DNA of 64,000 nt, taken from NCBI RefSeq assembly GCF_910591885.1, contig NC_063285.1:1860001-1924000 (forward strand), written 5' to 3'. Below, piece after piece: positions 9,496 to 20,945 of this stretch (its first letter is position 1; each line of letters starts with the position of its first letter). The notes under the pieces were generated by a model. That model did no database searches, had not been told where the DNA came from, and saw only the letters and a program-made list of their open reading frames with translations. The stretch comes from Bombus terrestris. Lineage: Eukaryota > Arthropoda > Insecta > Hymenoptera > Apidae. Position numbers and translations under genes: made by a program.

Positions 9496-10572
9496 AATGG
9501 ATTGCATGTTTGCCCATATAAGAGTAATCCAAGCGATGAAAACTTTGAATAATGCATGTTACTTAACACCCTGCTGCGGTCTTCCATTCAACTAAATTAT
9601 TCGGTAAGAGTTTGAAGAAGAAAATTACCTTTGCATACAAAGATTCGTTTTCGTTTGTTTTATCTTCTAAGTAAGGACCGGGGAAATGTAGTAATATGTT
9701 ACTTATATCCTTCATAATAATTTTCATTGCAAAGAACCGGTACATTCTATTATCGCAAACAAAATTTTGGCATTAGTGAAATTTTTACAAACTCTTATTT
9801 TCTCTTTGAAATGTTCCAATGTATTTATAACATTCTCTGCTATTTCTTTCGCAGCTTTCCTACGCGGGTCATATTACCATCTTATAATATAATTTTGTAT
9901 CAGTGCGTTCCCTAGATTTTCTATGATCGCACGTCTTTTTCTCAAATATGTCGGTTTCAACGGTCGGACAAAATTTTGCTCTATACGTTTAAAGAATACA
10001 AAAGTTCTTAGAGAAAGAAAGGAGAGCAGTAAGAACAAAGAGACCCGAAGAGCGCGCAGCAGGGTTAAAAAGAACATGAATTTAATTTCCAAATATTTTG
10101 GATTCTCGCATCCTGATATTAACCTTCTGCTTAATCTATTTTCATTGTTAAGAAACATTTTAAACACAATACTATTTACAATACAAAGATAAAATACTTT
10201 ATTTTATGTACCGCGTTGTGAAAATAAAGATAGTTTATTTTTTACTACATATTTAAAATATTTTATTCGTACTGTAAAACAACAACTACTTAAAATGGTA
10301 TTTAAAAGAAATATCCAGAAAGAAAATTCAGAAATAGAAATAACTTTTTATTATATAAATATCTAACTCATCGGTTTCATCGGTTACTCTGTAAAATACT
10401 ATTTCGAATCAATTTTACAGTCTCTCACACCAGTAGTGACAAGTTTTTAACCGTAATTAAAAAATTATCGTAATCAATATTGAAGTAGTCGAGTAATAAT
10501 AATCTTTTAATGTTTCGAAAATCATATAGAGTAAATAGAAAAATAATTATTTGCAGATAATATTGACATAAT
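9496..10572. other. AT-rich stretch, nothing recognised
   Basis: Open frames on both strands near 9874-10192 overlap each other and match no family I know. There are possible splice-like sites (for example TTTCTTTCGCAG at 9844-9855) but no exon I can support. Simple A/T-rich sequence dominates after 10190. Confidence 0.4.
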
Positions 10573-10893
10573 TTAACCGTTTGAGCCCCAGGGGTCTTTG
10601 AAAAACCAGGGTCGAAACGTGCCGAACGGCACGATAGCCTCTTAATCGATTGCGAAGAGAAACAAGCGGCACAATAGCGCTCGTCATATTTGTTACTCTT
10701 ACGAAATACATCTATATATTTATATACGCGTACTATTAGTTTATAAATATTTCAAGTTTTGTTCAATAAAAATCATCAAGATAACAATGAAATACAAAAT
10801 ACCGTTAGTCGTCCGTAGAGTTCAAATGTACTGGGACTTTTCGACACAAAATCTAAACAGCCCGATCACGCTGTTTGCTACTCAATCGGTTAA
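10573..10893. mobile_element. piggyBac-like MITE with TTAA ends
   Basis: The left end TTAACCGTTTGAG and the right end CTCAATCGGTTAA are inverted repeats matching at 12 of 13 positions, and each includes a TTAA as in piggyBac target duplications. The 321-bp interior has a sub-terminal palindrome (GTGCCG/CGGCAC near 10619-10633) and no coding capacity. The short inverted repeats leave some chance of coincidence. Confidence 0.4.
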
Positions 10894-11998
10894 AGAAACA
10901 ACGATACGTCTAACGTGCGCGTGTGTCTGATAACGACGATACCGCGCTCTCTAACTTGTTCCCCGCCGAATTAATCTTGGGTAACAGCTTTAATGCGCGT
11001 AGAACAATTGACAAAGTTAAAATTGGAAAAAAGAAATATCGAAGAACAAACGATGAGAATGTTTCAAATTGTTTTCGACGATTAAAACGAAATTTACGAA
11101 TACAACTGAAGCGAATGCCGCGACGCGATTTACGACTGAACGAATGCGACTGAATTATCGTACGACGATGCGAATGATTAACGATACACGCGTGTCGATG
11201 CCGCACGCATTTGAAAGACCCGCACGAGACGGTTTACTAATCGTTCGCTCGCTAAAACGATACTTACCTTCATCGATGCTTGGAGATACTGTTCGCAACT
11301 GAAGATTTCGCACAGGACTGTCCACTGATCGTTACGCCTGATAGAACGACTCTGTCCTCTCCACTAACGCTTGCAGCCATGTCCACGAATTCTTGAAGAT
11401 ATTGACGCACCGAGGAAACCTGTTCAGAAAAGTATCAACTGATCATTACGACTGACGAAACGATTTCACCTGCACGAGCGCTTGAAGAGCACTGAGAAAT
11501 TGAAACGGTTGTTTAGTCCACGTTTAGCGATACGAAGGCACGGAAACTGACTCGATGCTACATGTTCGCGATTGAACTACTCGAACGAGACTACCAATAC
11601 CGTTGTTAAACTCGAACGTGTTAGACCCAAGTGCGAGCGTCGAGTGAGACTCCAACAAGGCTCAAAACGAATGACCCCAAATACGCACGCTGATTGGTTT
11701 TCAAGAAAATCGTCAAACGGCATATTCGCCCGCAGGATGGCGTTTACTGCGCGAATACGCCCCAAGTGGGGCGATCCTTCGCTGGAAGAGCGTGAACGAT
11801 ACCTGGATGAATGCCATGCATAGATATTATTGGCCGAGGGGTAAGGGGCGCTCGACCGTTCGGACCGTTAAAATCCGTCAATTATCCTTACAAAAAACTC
11901 ATAGCATAGGAAATTAGAAATACTGCTACGAATGTTGAAGGGAATCGTTTTAGCTGTTGGAGTACCCTTCTAAAATAGCGCCTTGACTGTGAAAGCGA
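10894..11998. other. CpG-richer unassigned region
   Basis: The base composition is richer in CG dinucleotides than its surroundings. A diverged direct repeat (CCACTGATCGTTACGCCTGA near 11322 and CAACTGATCATTACGACTGA near 11437) is visible. Small open frames overlap on both strands at 10910-11300 and 11570-11820 without recognisable domains. It could be an old LTR or a transposon interior. Confidence 0.3.
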
Positions 11999-12038
11999 GC
12001 TACAACGAGCTACAACGAGCTACAACGAGCTACAACGA
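11999..12038 (+). repeat. four tandem copies of a 10-bp unit
   Basis: GCTACAACGA is repeated four times without error, followed by GGC. It lies between the CpG-richer stretch and the very AT-rich block. Confidence 0.9.
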
Positions 12039-12952
12039 GGCAAAAGCTACGTACTATCCAAAATAAACAATCTAAAATACAACTATTCTTACGACAAAAA
12101 GAGAAGATTGGCAAACAAAATAAAAAAAAATATGTCTAAAATGTTCCTGCAGACAAATCAAATTTTTAGGTAAAAAGAATCTAACTCTATCCCTTCTTTC
12201 AAACTGCCTCCAGAGAAAGCTCCCCTCCACCAAGATGCAGGTATAGCGATAGAGAAAATCAATAAAAGCATGGAGTCTAGTTATTTCATAACATGTAAAA
12301 CGACGGAAAAACTATACGATATCGGTCATTATCACTAGTGCTACGAGTACCTAATCTTGTTAATAAGCCTGTGCTAATAATCTCTTCATTGTATCACAGC
12401 AATGGCTAATTCTAATGAGAATTCATTAAACGCCCCTCTCCATAATCCTCACTTCAACCCGACATATATATATATATATAAATGTATAATATATTTTATG
12501 AATACAGAAATAATTATATATTTATGTTTTCCAATATATTTTCTAAAATAATTATATATTTAAAGATTATTAAATAATAATGTTTTACATAAACAATAAT
12601 ATTTATATAAATAATTATATAATATATTTTTTTTGTTTAAATTTTAAAATATATATAAATTTTTATATAATATAAATATTTATATTAAAAGTATATTTTA
12701 TTTATATTTATAATTAATAATTATATGTTAATATATACTTATATATAAGATAATCTATTTTTAAAAAAAAATAATGCATTTTTTATAAAAACATCATTTT
12801 TTTATATATATATTTTTAAATATTAAATTTTTTAAAAATATATTATTTATAAAAATAATATTTATAAAAAATATATTCTTTATAAAAATATTTTTTTAAA
12901 AGAATATTAAATATTTTTATAAAATATCATATTATTATTACTATTGTTTAAT

Positions 12953-13005
<53 letters not shown>

Positions 13006-13516
13006 GCAAATTTTTAAATATTTAAATTTTATTAAATTTCCACTTTTTTTCTTAAAAAAAAAAAAAAAAAGAAAATCATAATAATTTATTAATAATTTAC
13101 ATTTTATTAATTTTAGTTATTAATTTTTAAATATTATATATTTATTTTAATTTAATTTTAATATTTTAATTAAATTATATTAAATATTTTTAACTTAAAT
13201 AAAGAATAATATTATTTATATAAATATAATAAATTAAATTAAAATCAATATATTTATACTCTATAACGAATTTATAAATTTTTTACTTGAAATTTAATCA
13301 AAATTAATATAATTCTTTAAACAAATTATAAACACTAACAACATATTTAAAAAATTTCTTTATTTTTAATAAATATTTACATTAATAAATTTATATACTT
13401 TTAATAATTCTTGAAATTTTAGTATTAAATAAAAAAATAATTAATATATTTTTAATAAATTATAAAAATAATATTTTTTAAATTTTTAAATTATTAAAAT
13501 TATTTAAATTAACATT

Positions 13517-13584
13517 TATATAATAAGCTAAGTTCAAGCTAATAGGCTCATGCCCTATCGATGAATTTTTAAAATTTTTATATA
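13517..13584 (+). tRNA. mitochondrial-type tRNA-Met (CAT) or pseudogene
   Basis: The 68-nt segment folds as a cloverleaf. The acceptor stem is TATATAA (13517-13523) with TTATATA (13578-13584), 7 of 7 pairs. The D stem is AGCT/AGCT (13526-13529, 13537-13540). The anticodon stem is ATAGG/CCTAT (13542-13546, 13554-13558) around loop CTCATGC, giving anticodon CAT. The T arm is an AT-only stem with a very small loop, as in mitochondrial tRNAs. It lacks nuclear box A and box B consensus. In nuclear DNA it would be non-functional. Confidence 0.6.
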
Positions 13585-13913
13585 AAACCACATTTCTCAC
13601 AAATGAACCAAAATAAATAAATAAATATTTTTTAAATAACTATAACCTAAATAATTATATTTTTAAAAATTTATAGTTTTAAAAATTTTATTATCAACAT
13701 TTAAATAATAAATTAAATATAAATTAATAGATTTATATTCTATTAATAAATTTTTTAAATTTTTATATAAAAATATATTAATTATTTAAAATATTAATAT
13801 TAAAAATAAATTTCATTAAAAAGAAAATATTATAACTAAAATATTTTTATTTAAAAAATTAAATAAATTTAAAATCAATTTATAATTTAAATATTTAAAT
13901 ACGTATATATATA

Positions 13914-13980
13914 TATATAATAGGATAAATTTAAGCTTATAGATTCATACCCCGTCGATAAATTTAAAAAATTTTTATAT
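13914..13980 (+). pseudogene. decayed tRNA-Met-like copy
   Basis: TATATAA, then AAGCTTATAGATTCATACCC, then a T-rich end with TTATATA matches the tRNA at 13517 in layout. The TTCATAC loop still holds a CAT anticodon, but the D stem (GGAT/AGCT) and the anticodon stem (ATAGA/CCCGT) no longer pair. Two weaker copies are near 13223-13290 and 13703-13770. Confidence 0.5.
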
Positions 13981-14283
13981 AATTTATTTTATAAAATTTA
14001 ATTAATATTATAAATTTATTTATATTAATTAAATTTAAAATTATATTTATTAATCTTTCAATTTTATCAAAATTTAAATTAACAAATTTAAAATTATCCT
14101 CCCCCCCAACCCAATTTTACAAAAATTAAACTTATTATTTTAAAATTTTATTTAATAATATAATTTAAATTAAAATTTATTTTATTAATTGAAATTTAAA
14201 TTAATAAATTAAATTGATTAAATTTTATTAATAAACTAAAATAATATTCTTATTAAAATTTAAATTGAACTGTATTTTTCTTT

Positions 14284-14790
14284 AACAATCAATATAATTT
14301 AAAATATATTTATTAATTAAATTTCAATTTAAATTTATTCTTTCCAAAATTTAAATTATAAACTTATGTAATATTTCTATTAAAATTTAAACTAATAAAA
14401 TAAATTTGATTTATTTCTAATAATTAATATAATTTCAAATCTATTTATTAATTAAATTTATATTTAACAATTAATATAATTTAAAATCTATTTATTAATT
14501 AAATCTAATCAATTTAAATTTATTCCTCCCAAAATTTTAATTCATAAACTCAAATAATATTCACATTTAAATTTAAATTAATAAACTAAATTTCTCTTTA
14601 ACAATCAATATAATTTAAAATCTATTTATTAATTAAATTTTAATTTAAATCTATTCTCCTTAAAATTTTTGGTTCATAGACTCATAATAATATTTCTATT
14701 TAAATTTAAATTAATAAACCAGATTTCTCTTTAACAATCAATATAATTTAAAATCTATTTATTAATTAAATATAAATATAAATATTTGGC
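14284..14790 (+). repeat. tandem repeat with period of about 133-135 bp
   Basis: The core AATATAATTTAAAATCTATT followed by TATTAATTAAAT recurs with its starts near 14284, 14419, 14466, 14600 and 14733. The spacings are 135, 47, 134 and 133 bp, so there are full units and one shortened unit. Spacer segments (for example CTATTTAAATTTAAATTAAT) are also shared. Weaker related sequence starts near 14130. Confidence 0.75.
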
Positions 14791-14887
14791 TGGTAGTGCA
14801 ACTGGTTTAATGGAGTAACGTTAGTCCTGAAGAATCACGGTGACGTATATTATGTACGTTAAGTAATAAAGAACAATGCTTTTATAT

Positions 14888-15027
14888 AAATATTAGAATA
14901 TATTAAAATACCAGAATTATAGAATATTAGAATATATGAGAATACCAGAGTTATAAAATATTAGAATACGTTAGAATATTAGAATACAATAAAATATCAG
15001 AAATGTAGAATATTAGAATATAGGTTA
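14888..15027 (+). repeat. imperfect tandem repeat of ATTAGAATA units
   Basis: The segment is built from variants of TATTAGAATATATTAAAATA and CCAGAATTATAG repeated about four times with indels. No coding capacity is present. The 60 bp before it (14796-14860) are GC-richer and unassigned. Confidence 0.65.
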
Positions 15028-17483
15028 GACTATACGTTATAATAAAGGCAATTTTTGAGCTTTAGAAAAAAATTCATACATAATTTATCATGTTTAAATG
15101 TTACATTTAGTCCCATTTAGAAAGATAAGAGTCGCCTGAAGATTCTAGAGATATTTTTACATAAATAAGAGTAGTATTTTTACTTCTAATAACAAATAGG
15201 TTGAAGAATAATTGCGTATAAATATTTAAAGAAATATAACTCGTAAACACGAATATGTGTATACATTTAGTAACAAAATTAAATATCGCTAATTGTATAC
15301 GTATAATAGAATAATTACATAAAATCTAGTCAATATCAACATTAGATACATATAAATATTCTTTTTTTATATTAGATTATTCATATAAAAGTTTATATAA
15401 CCTAACCCCAATCTGGAAAACAATCATGGATTTCAACGACTACTGACAATTGAATATGAACAGAATTATATGCATTCATCATTATTATGTTTGAAACTTA
15501 TAACCAATTGGGATATGACAGCAAAAAATCATATAACAGAGGTCTTAGGAAAATATGTACTGTTCTTCTTATCTTCATAGAATGTTTGCGTAAAAAATTT
15601 CAAGTAAAATTTTGTTACAAAACTGCATGTTACTCTTTGTGTTTTTTAGGCTTTGTAACACATGAACACAACTTTTAAATTCATACAATTGACAATTATT
15701 AAGTTTAAGATTGTGTCACTTAAATTTAAAAAATATTAAATAGGATAAATGTTTTAAAATTTATGTAGATATTGTAGCTGCTGTAAGTATTATACAAGGT
15801 ATTCCTCCAACTCTGTTCACTTCATTTTTATTGTTTCAAATAATAAGAGAAGAATAAGAATTATTTACAAAAAATTAGGAAGAAGACATACTTTGTTGTA
15901 ATAGTTTCTTTGTAGGCGAAAAGGTAAAACGCTCTGTAGAATTTCTGTTGTCAAGGCATATAACTTTTATGTCTGACTTCAATAGAATAGGGATTATATT
16001 GAAAATAATTCCTCATACATTTGAGTTTGTCGAATTTATTACTTGCATTGTGAAATATTTCTATTATATTTTGCAGTGTTACTGATATACTACCCAACAA
16101 AACATCCAAAAATAACAATTGTAAGGTTCGAGCAGGCCAAAAAATTGTGTTTCTGGTATGAAAAATATGTGTGGTTTAGACTTTCACAATGTCTCAATAT
16201 CAATATTCTTGTAAGAATAACGCCAACAATCTAACACTGCTGTTTCTAATAGTCACTATTTACTGTTTGTTTGTATCTAAAATATTAAACGTGTACTTAT
16301 CTAAGCAAAGGTTGTACTAAATTACAAGCCTCATTACGATAAACGATATATGCACACATACACATCTAAAAAACACTAATAAAATTAATCTTTCTGTAAA
16401 GAAAGATAGAAGGAATCTTAGTAACACTGAATTTTACAATTAATCTAATGAAGTACTTTTATGTTCATTATTCAACATTTTATGAAATTGGAATATAAGA
16501 CATTTCACTAAAAAATGAAACTGACATGAAGGTCTTAAAAGATCATGAAAGGACTCTGAAGATCTTTTGTATATGATATCACCATATATATATATAAAAG
16601 AAAATACATTGTCATCATATTAGATCTGTTTTAGAATCTAAATATATTTTATAACTTACTGTTTTCTGTTATTTAAAGTAATAAGAGATATTTCAGATAG
16701 ACAAAGTTGGTATACATCTTTTATAATATCCTTTTGTAAGTTAGATTTAGGATACTCAGTAATTTGTTAAAGTATTTGAAGACGACCTCTAAATCTTTAT
16801 TATACATGAAAATTGTAAAATAATATCATTCTTAATAGTTCGCTTAATAATGTTAAAACAGTCTGATAGAAATCATTTGTCGCTATGTCTATTTAATGAG
16901 GCTTATCATTTTGTTAGGCCATAAATCTCTTAAATATACTATAAATATTTACACATATTAATAAGTCTGTAAGTAGTAACCAGTCATACGAGGTTCTAAA
17001 CATGGTTTCTTCTAAGTTACATGTACCATTTTATAATCATATAGGAGATATACATTATATTGTATACCTAAACAAATATTTTTTGAGCCGTTTGCTTAAA
17101 TAAGAGAGAATTTATTTTAGTATAACCAAAGAAAAAAAATCTAAATATTTTCAAAATGTATATGATTGACTGTTTTCATAATCATTATTACTAATATTTA
17201 TTACTAGTAATAGTAGTTAGCAATACTAATATTACCAACTACTATTACTAATACTTTGTGGTCGTGTGCTTTTTACATTAACAGCAGCGACACGGTAAAG
17301 TCCTAAGTTTCTATGTTATTCATTTCTGGTGGTTTTAGACAAGTCCACAGTAACTTTGTAAATAGGTAGATGTAAAATGACAAATGATAATATTAATTAA
17401 AATCGTTTTACATATTGTTTTTGGAATATACAGTAAAAAATTCATCTAATTGGAAATTTGCTGTACATATATATATATATATA
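15028..17483. other. AT-rich non-coding stretch, nothing recognised
   Basis: Only short open frames without known domains occur (near 15487-15678 and 16043-16234). A palindromic patch of ACTAATATT and AGTAATAGTAGT motifs is at 17185-17260, and a (TA)n tract is at 17468-17483. It could be intronic or a 3' UTR, but I cannot assign it. Confidence 0.4.
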
Positions 17484-17600
17484 GATACATATCTTTTCTT
17501 TCTTTTTTTTTCTTTTTTTCTTTTTTTTTTTTTTTTTTATTTAATTTGTACTTTACAATTTGTCCAGCTGGATATTTGGTAAATTTTTCTAACCTAACAT
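17484..17600 (-). mobile_element. inverted 5'-truncated LINE tail with long poly(A)
   Basis: On the minus strand GTTAGAAAAATTTACCAAAT, then ATCCAGCTGGACAAATTG and AAAGTACAAATTAAAT end in a long A-rich tail. That tail is the T-rich run 17491-17540 on the plus strand, punctuated by C. It is the same 3' module as at 9335-9495 and 19752-19935. Confidence 0.6.
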
Positions 17601-18065
17601 ACATACATATGTATGCAATATCTGTATAGATGTATATTTCAATATTATAATATGAATGATTTCTTATTTGTATAAAATTAAATTATAACTTCCAATGTTC
17701 ATAAAAGGTGACCTTCACGGATATTTAAATTGTTGTCTGTTTTAGAACTTTAAGCGCTACATATATACATAGAACACGAACGTGAAAACCACTAACTTTC
17801 AAATAACCTTTTTATGAGATATGGACGTCACAGCAGAAAGGAAGTTTCCTCTCTGGTCATAGATTAGAAGATTAAAAATATGTCATACTATCACAATTAT
17901 ATAATAGAGGTTTATGTAATGGATGGAGTGTTTAAAGTGTTCAATTTGTTAATAGTAATTTTGATGGAAGTGCAGAAATGCTACCTACCTTTCCATTTCG
18001 ATGATTCTTAGACATGTCCTAAAACTCAAAATTTCTAACAACTGTGAGACTGCAATAAATGTCTA

Positions 18066-18365
18066 TTATAACCATAGATATACAAAGAGTTAGAGTACGC
18101 GAGTCATATAGTCTTAAATTATCGTGTAAGTGGATGCGATATAGGAGTAGAAAGAACGCTGCATAAAAGTGTCTTCTGTCCTTGTCTAATCAGGCATGAC
18201 ACTGACAATGTTTGTGTTGGCTATACACTTATATGTTTGCTATACGAACGAGCATGCGTTATTAGACAAGGACACAAGAGGCCTTTATGCAGCGTTCTCT
18301 TTCGCTTTCGCTTTCGCTTTCTCAGCTCGCCCTCGCACTCTATCCTTATATCTCTATGATTATAA
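18066..18365. mobile_element. 300-bp MITE with inverted arms of about 130 bp
   Basis: The left end TTATAACCATAGA and the right end TCTATGATTATAA are inverted. Inside, AGAACGCTGCATAAAAGTGT and CCTTGTCTAATCAGGCATG pair with CATGCGTTATTAGACAAGGA and CCTTTATGCAGCGTTCT. The arms run about 18066-18197 and 18250-18365 around a loop of about 50 bp. A TA flank on both sides suggests a TA target, as in Tc1/mariner-derived MITEs. A GCTTTC triplication sits in the right arm near 18300-18322. No coding sequence is present. Confidence 0.75.
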
Positions 18366-18956
18366 TTTACAGCTAAATTAAAAGTGAATATGATCTATGT
18401 TTCCGATTTGGTTTAGATTTTTCAATGCCGTTGCCAGAGGGTTGAGTTGCATGAAATAATAACGAATCAATTATTAGAATAGTAGGCGAATGATTAATTA
18501 GATAACATTATTCTATGAAAATAATATTTTTTATTATTTCACGTAGTGATTCGAGAAGCTAACTCAAACTCAATACATAGATAATATTCATTTTTGATTG
18601 AATTACGACAGATATTTCTTACAGCCTCGAGTATGTTGGTTGTGCACGGTGTTTTAAGTTCGCTTGATCCCCGTTGATAACAATGGTTAAGATTACTCTA
18701 TTTACATATTACAGTATAATAAGTATACTGCAGCAACCTGCATTTGGTATGGCAATGCTCGAGTGCCATGCTATAAAACTTCAACTCGTTTATATTTATA
18801 TTATTTAAAATCTCGTCAACTTTATATTTATTTGTATTAAATTGCAATACATTATAACAGAAAGTCCTTATAACAGTACATTATAACAGAAAGCTTGTAT
18901 CTGTACTGATACAAATTACAGTAAATGTATTAATAGCGTGCGCGTTAATGGAATTA

Positions 18957-19651
18957 TGCGGGATGTTCGGTCACAGGTGTAAAAATATTTAAGGGGTGAT
19001 TCCTGAAACTAAAATAAAGTCAAAATCAAGGATAAAAAAAATTGCGTTTCGGGCTCTGTTTTTTTAGTTATTCGCAACTAAATATTAGTTTCTTTCTGAA
19101 TGGACTCTCCACTACTATCTTGTTACATAACATGTTTAGATTTTAGAAATTTGGTAGGAGGGTAAAACAGTTTTGGAAGGGCAGGATCATTTCAACAGTC
19201 AAACATAAAGAACAAACATAAAGTTTAATTTAGTAGAGGTTTAGGTTATTCTACTGTAGATATTTTTGAGCCTTTCCGTTTTTAGTTTTTTAAACGTTTT
19301 GATTTCTTTTACTTTTAAATATTATTTGTCATTCATTTACGATTTTTCTTACAAAGCGTCGCGCAAGATGGTTTACGTCGTCAAATGTCATAATATTCTT
19401 TTCTACGATTTGTGCTAGGCAAGCCTATGTGTCGTTCGATTTGAGGATCCCTGTGCGTCTCGCTGTTTAGGCTGACCTACTTTTGTTCAGTTAAGGAGGT
19501 TTGCTCGGACACAGAGACATTTCGGCTAAGTTTTAATTGACAATAACTAAAAAACAAAGCTGAAAACGCAATCTTTTTATTCTTGATTTGCATCTTATTT
19601 TAGCTTGAAGAATCGCCTCTTAAATTTTTCTACAGCTGTAGAGTATCGCCC

Positions 19652-19657
<6 letters not shown>
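18957..19657. mobile_element. 700-bp DNA transposon derivative with TIRs of about 125 bp
   Basis: The left arm (GGATGTTCGGTCACAGGTGT, AAATATTTAAGGGGTGATTC, AATTGCGTTTCGGGCTCTG) and the right arm (CAGAGCTGAAAACGCAATC-like, AAGAATCGCCTCTTAAATTT, CTACAGCTGTAGAGTATCGC) are inverted copies. A lone copy of the same terminal repeat is at 33358-33446. The outer end reads TACAGG, with a probable TA target duplication. The interior (19085-19535) encodes no transposase that I can recognise. Confidence 0.7.

Positions 19658-19660
<3 letters not shown>

Positions 19661-19692
<32 letters not shown>
19661..19692. repeat. (TA)n microsatellite
   Basis: A run of TA dinucleotides is flanked symmetrically by GTGTATA and TATACAC. 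It borders the transposon derivative at 18957-19657. Confidence 0.9.
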
Positions 19693-19693
<1 letters not shown>

Positions 19694-19751
19694 CAACCCT
19701 GAGAAACAAATAGCGTGGAAGAAATCTGAACACATTTACCATTTATAGAAG

Positions 19752-19935
19752 ACTAAAAAGAAAACACCCCATTGACCTCGCTAAAGAAACAAAATAGTCA
19801 AACTCGAAGATGGTATCCCGCTGGGGGTAGCCATCCACATATTATTTAACAATTAAGTTAGAAAAATTTACCAAATTTCCAGCCGGACAAATGGTAAAGT
19901 ACAAATTAAATAATAATAATAATAATAATAATAAA
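19752..19935 (+). mobile_element. 5'-truncated LINE tail ending in an (AAT)n tract
   Basis: GACTAAAAAGAAAACACCCC, then AAATAGTCAAACTCG, GTTAGAAAAATTTACCAAAT and CCAGCCGGACAAATGG end in an (AAT)n tail at 19909-19935. It is the fullest copy of the 3' module. It carries about 45 bp (GGTATCCCGCTGGGGGTAGC and following) missing from the copy at 9335. It may be the 3' end of a jockey-group LINE related to the one at 29048-33306. Confidence 0.65.
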
Positions 19936-20199
19936 ACTTACCATTGGGGAGCTGAAGGTACTTGTTTAGTTTAGAAATTTAGCTGTGTCTGGCAATAAAA
20001 ACGAACTGATCGCACGCTCGATGGCCGCTGACCATTGATATTGAGCCGATCGGAGGATGCTCGATCTTCGATTCCATCAGCGATTAGCACGAGCTGTAAT
20101 TGGAAAATAATATCATTTAGGATTCAATAAAATCGTCGAAAGTATTAGTAGAGTACATTTGTTGACAGAAAGTAAGACAGAAATATTTTGGCAATTGTT

Positions 20200-20945
20200 T
20201 GAAATGCTCAAAGTTTTCGCCGACTAGTGGTAAAATCGAAGGATATTTGCGTAGTTGAGAAAAGGTAACGTACCTTTTCAAACGGTTATGCCCATGCCAG
20301 TCGACAAAGACATAAAAGGTTGGTGTTTACCAATATGAGTTTTCATGACGAAATATTTTAGAACTTAAAGTAGACCCAGACGAGTAATTAGCAATCGAGA
20401 CTTTTGTTTTCTCGACTGGGCCATTCAAAGAATTCCTAACTAATAATGCGGTCGAACATGTTACATTCGGTACTCCACAGGCAAACGGAACACCGATGCT
20501 GGCAAAATTGTCGGAAACACCCGGGAAATGGCAGTCTTGAGTCTAGAGTCCAGTCGAATTCGCCTAGAACAATACAATTTGCAGGTCAACGGGAGAAAGT
20601 CTTTCGCAATTGTTGTTTGAAATAAATCAGCTTGGCTTCATTAAGCGACAGGAATAAGTGACAAGCCTGAGCAAGAAAATGAACGCGTCTACGACAGAAA
20701 ACATAAAAATGCGACAGGGTATCAAAATCGACGATACGTGATGATCGGATACGTGATTCGGACGTCGCACCGGGAGTAGATAAGGAATTGGTACCGAAAT
20801 TTGAAAGCCCCTACGTTATTAAAAAGATTTTAGAGAAAAATAGATATGTTGTTACAGATATAGGTGGGTTTTAATTAACACGTATGCCCTTTACAGGAAT
20901 AGTAAGAGTCGATCAGATGAAATTTTGCATTTCAGAGGATAATTA
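20200..20945 (+). pseudogene. gypsy-type integrase tail, heavily decayed
   Basis: Through several frame changes the plus strand encodes pieces of a gypsy integrase. Near 20460 there is HVTFGTPQANGTP (HxTxxPxANG is the integrase core region). Near 20690 there is VYDRKHKNAT, followed by the C-terminal domain remnant with VTDI near 20855 and TRMPFTGIVRVDQMKF near 20880-20930. It differs from families 1 and 2. Stops and frameshifts make it inactive. Confidence 0.65.

Larger units (their letters stand above)
12460..14795. repeat. extremely AT-rich block with mitochondrial tRNA-Met-like units
   Basis: About 2.3 kb of nearly pure A+T differs sharply from its neighbours. It contains a (TA)n tract (about 12957-13000), an A17 run (about 13055-13071) and a C-rich patch (14099-14112). 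Four segments near 13223-13290, 13517-13584, 13703-13770 and 13914-13980 share the pattern of a tRNA-Met anticodon arm and a TTTTTATATA end, and the second folds as a full cloverleaf. A 133-bp tandem array closes the block. This resembles insect mitochondrial DNA around the control region and tRNA-Met, so a nuclear mitochondrial insertion is plausible. No mitochondrial protein gene was recognised, so an AT satellite remains possible. Confidence 0.5.

Noticed and set aside
9874..10192. Overlapping open frames on both strands
   Set aside because: No domain, no splice structure and no homology I recognise. Each is likely random in AT-rich DNA.
12957..13002. Short regular TA repeats as a possible CRISPR-like or regulatory array
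   Set aside because: They are plain dinucleotide microsatellites without spacers, in an animal genome.
14796..14865. A second tRNA-like sequence after the AT-rich array
   Set aside because: CTGGTTTAATGGAGTAACG looks slightly like a D arm, but no acceptor or T arm could be paired.
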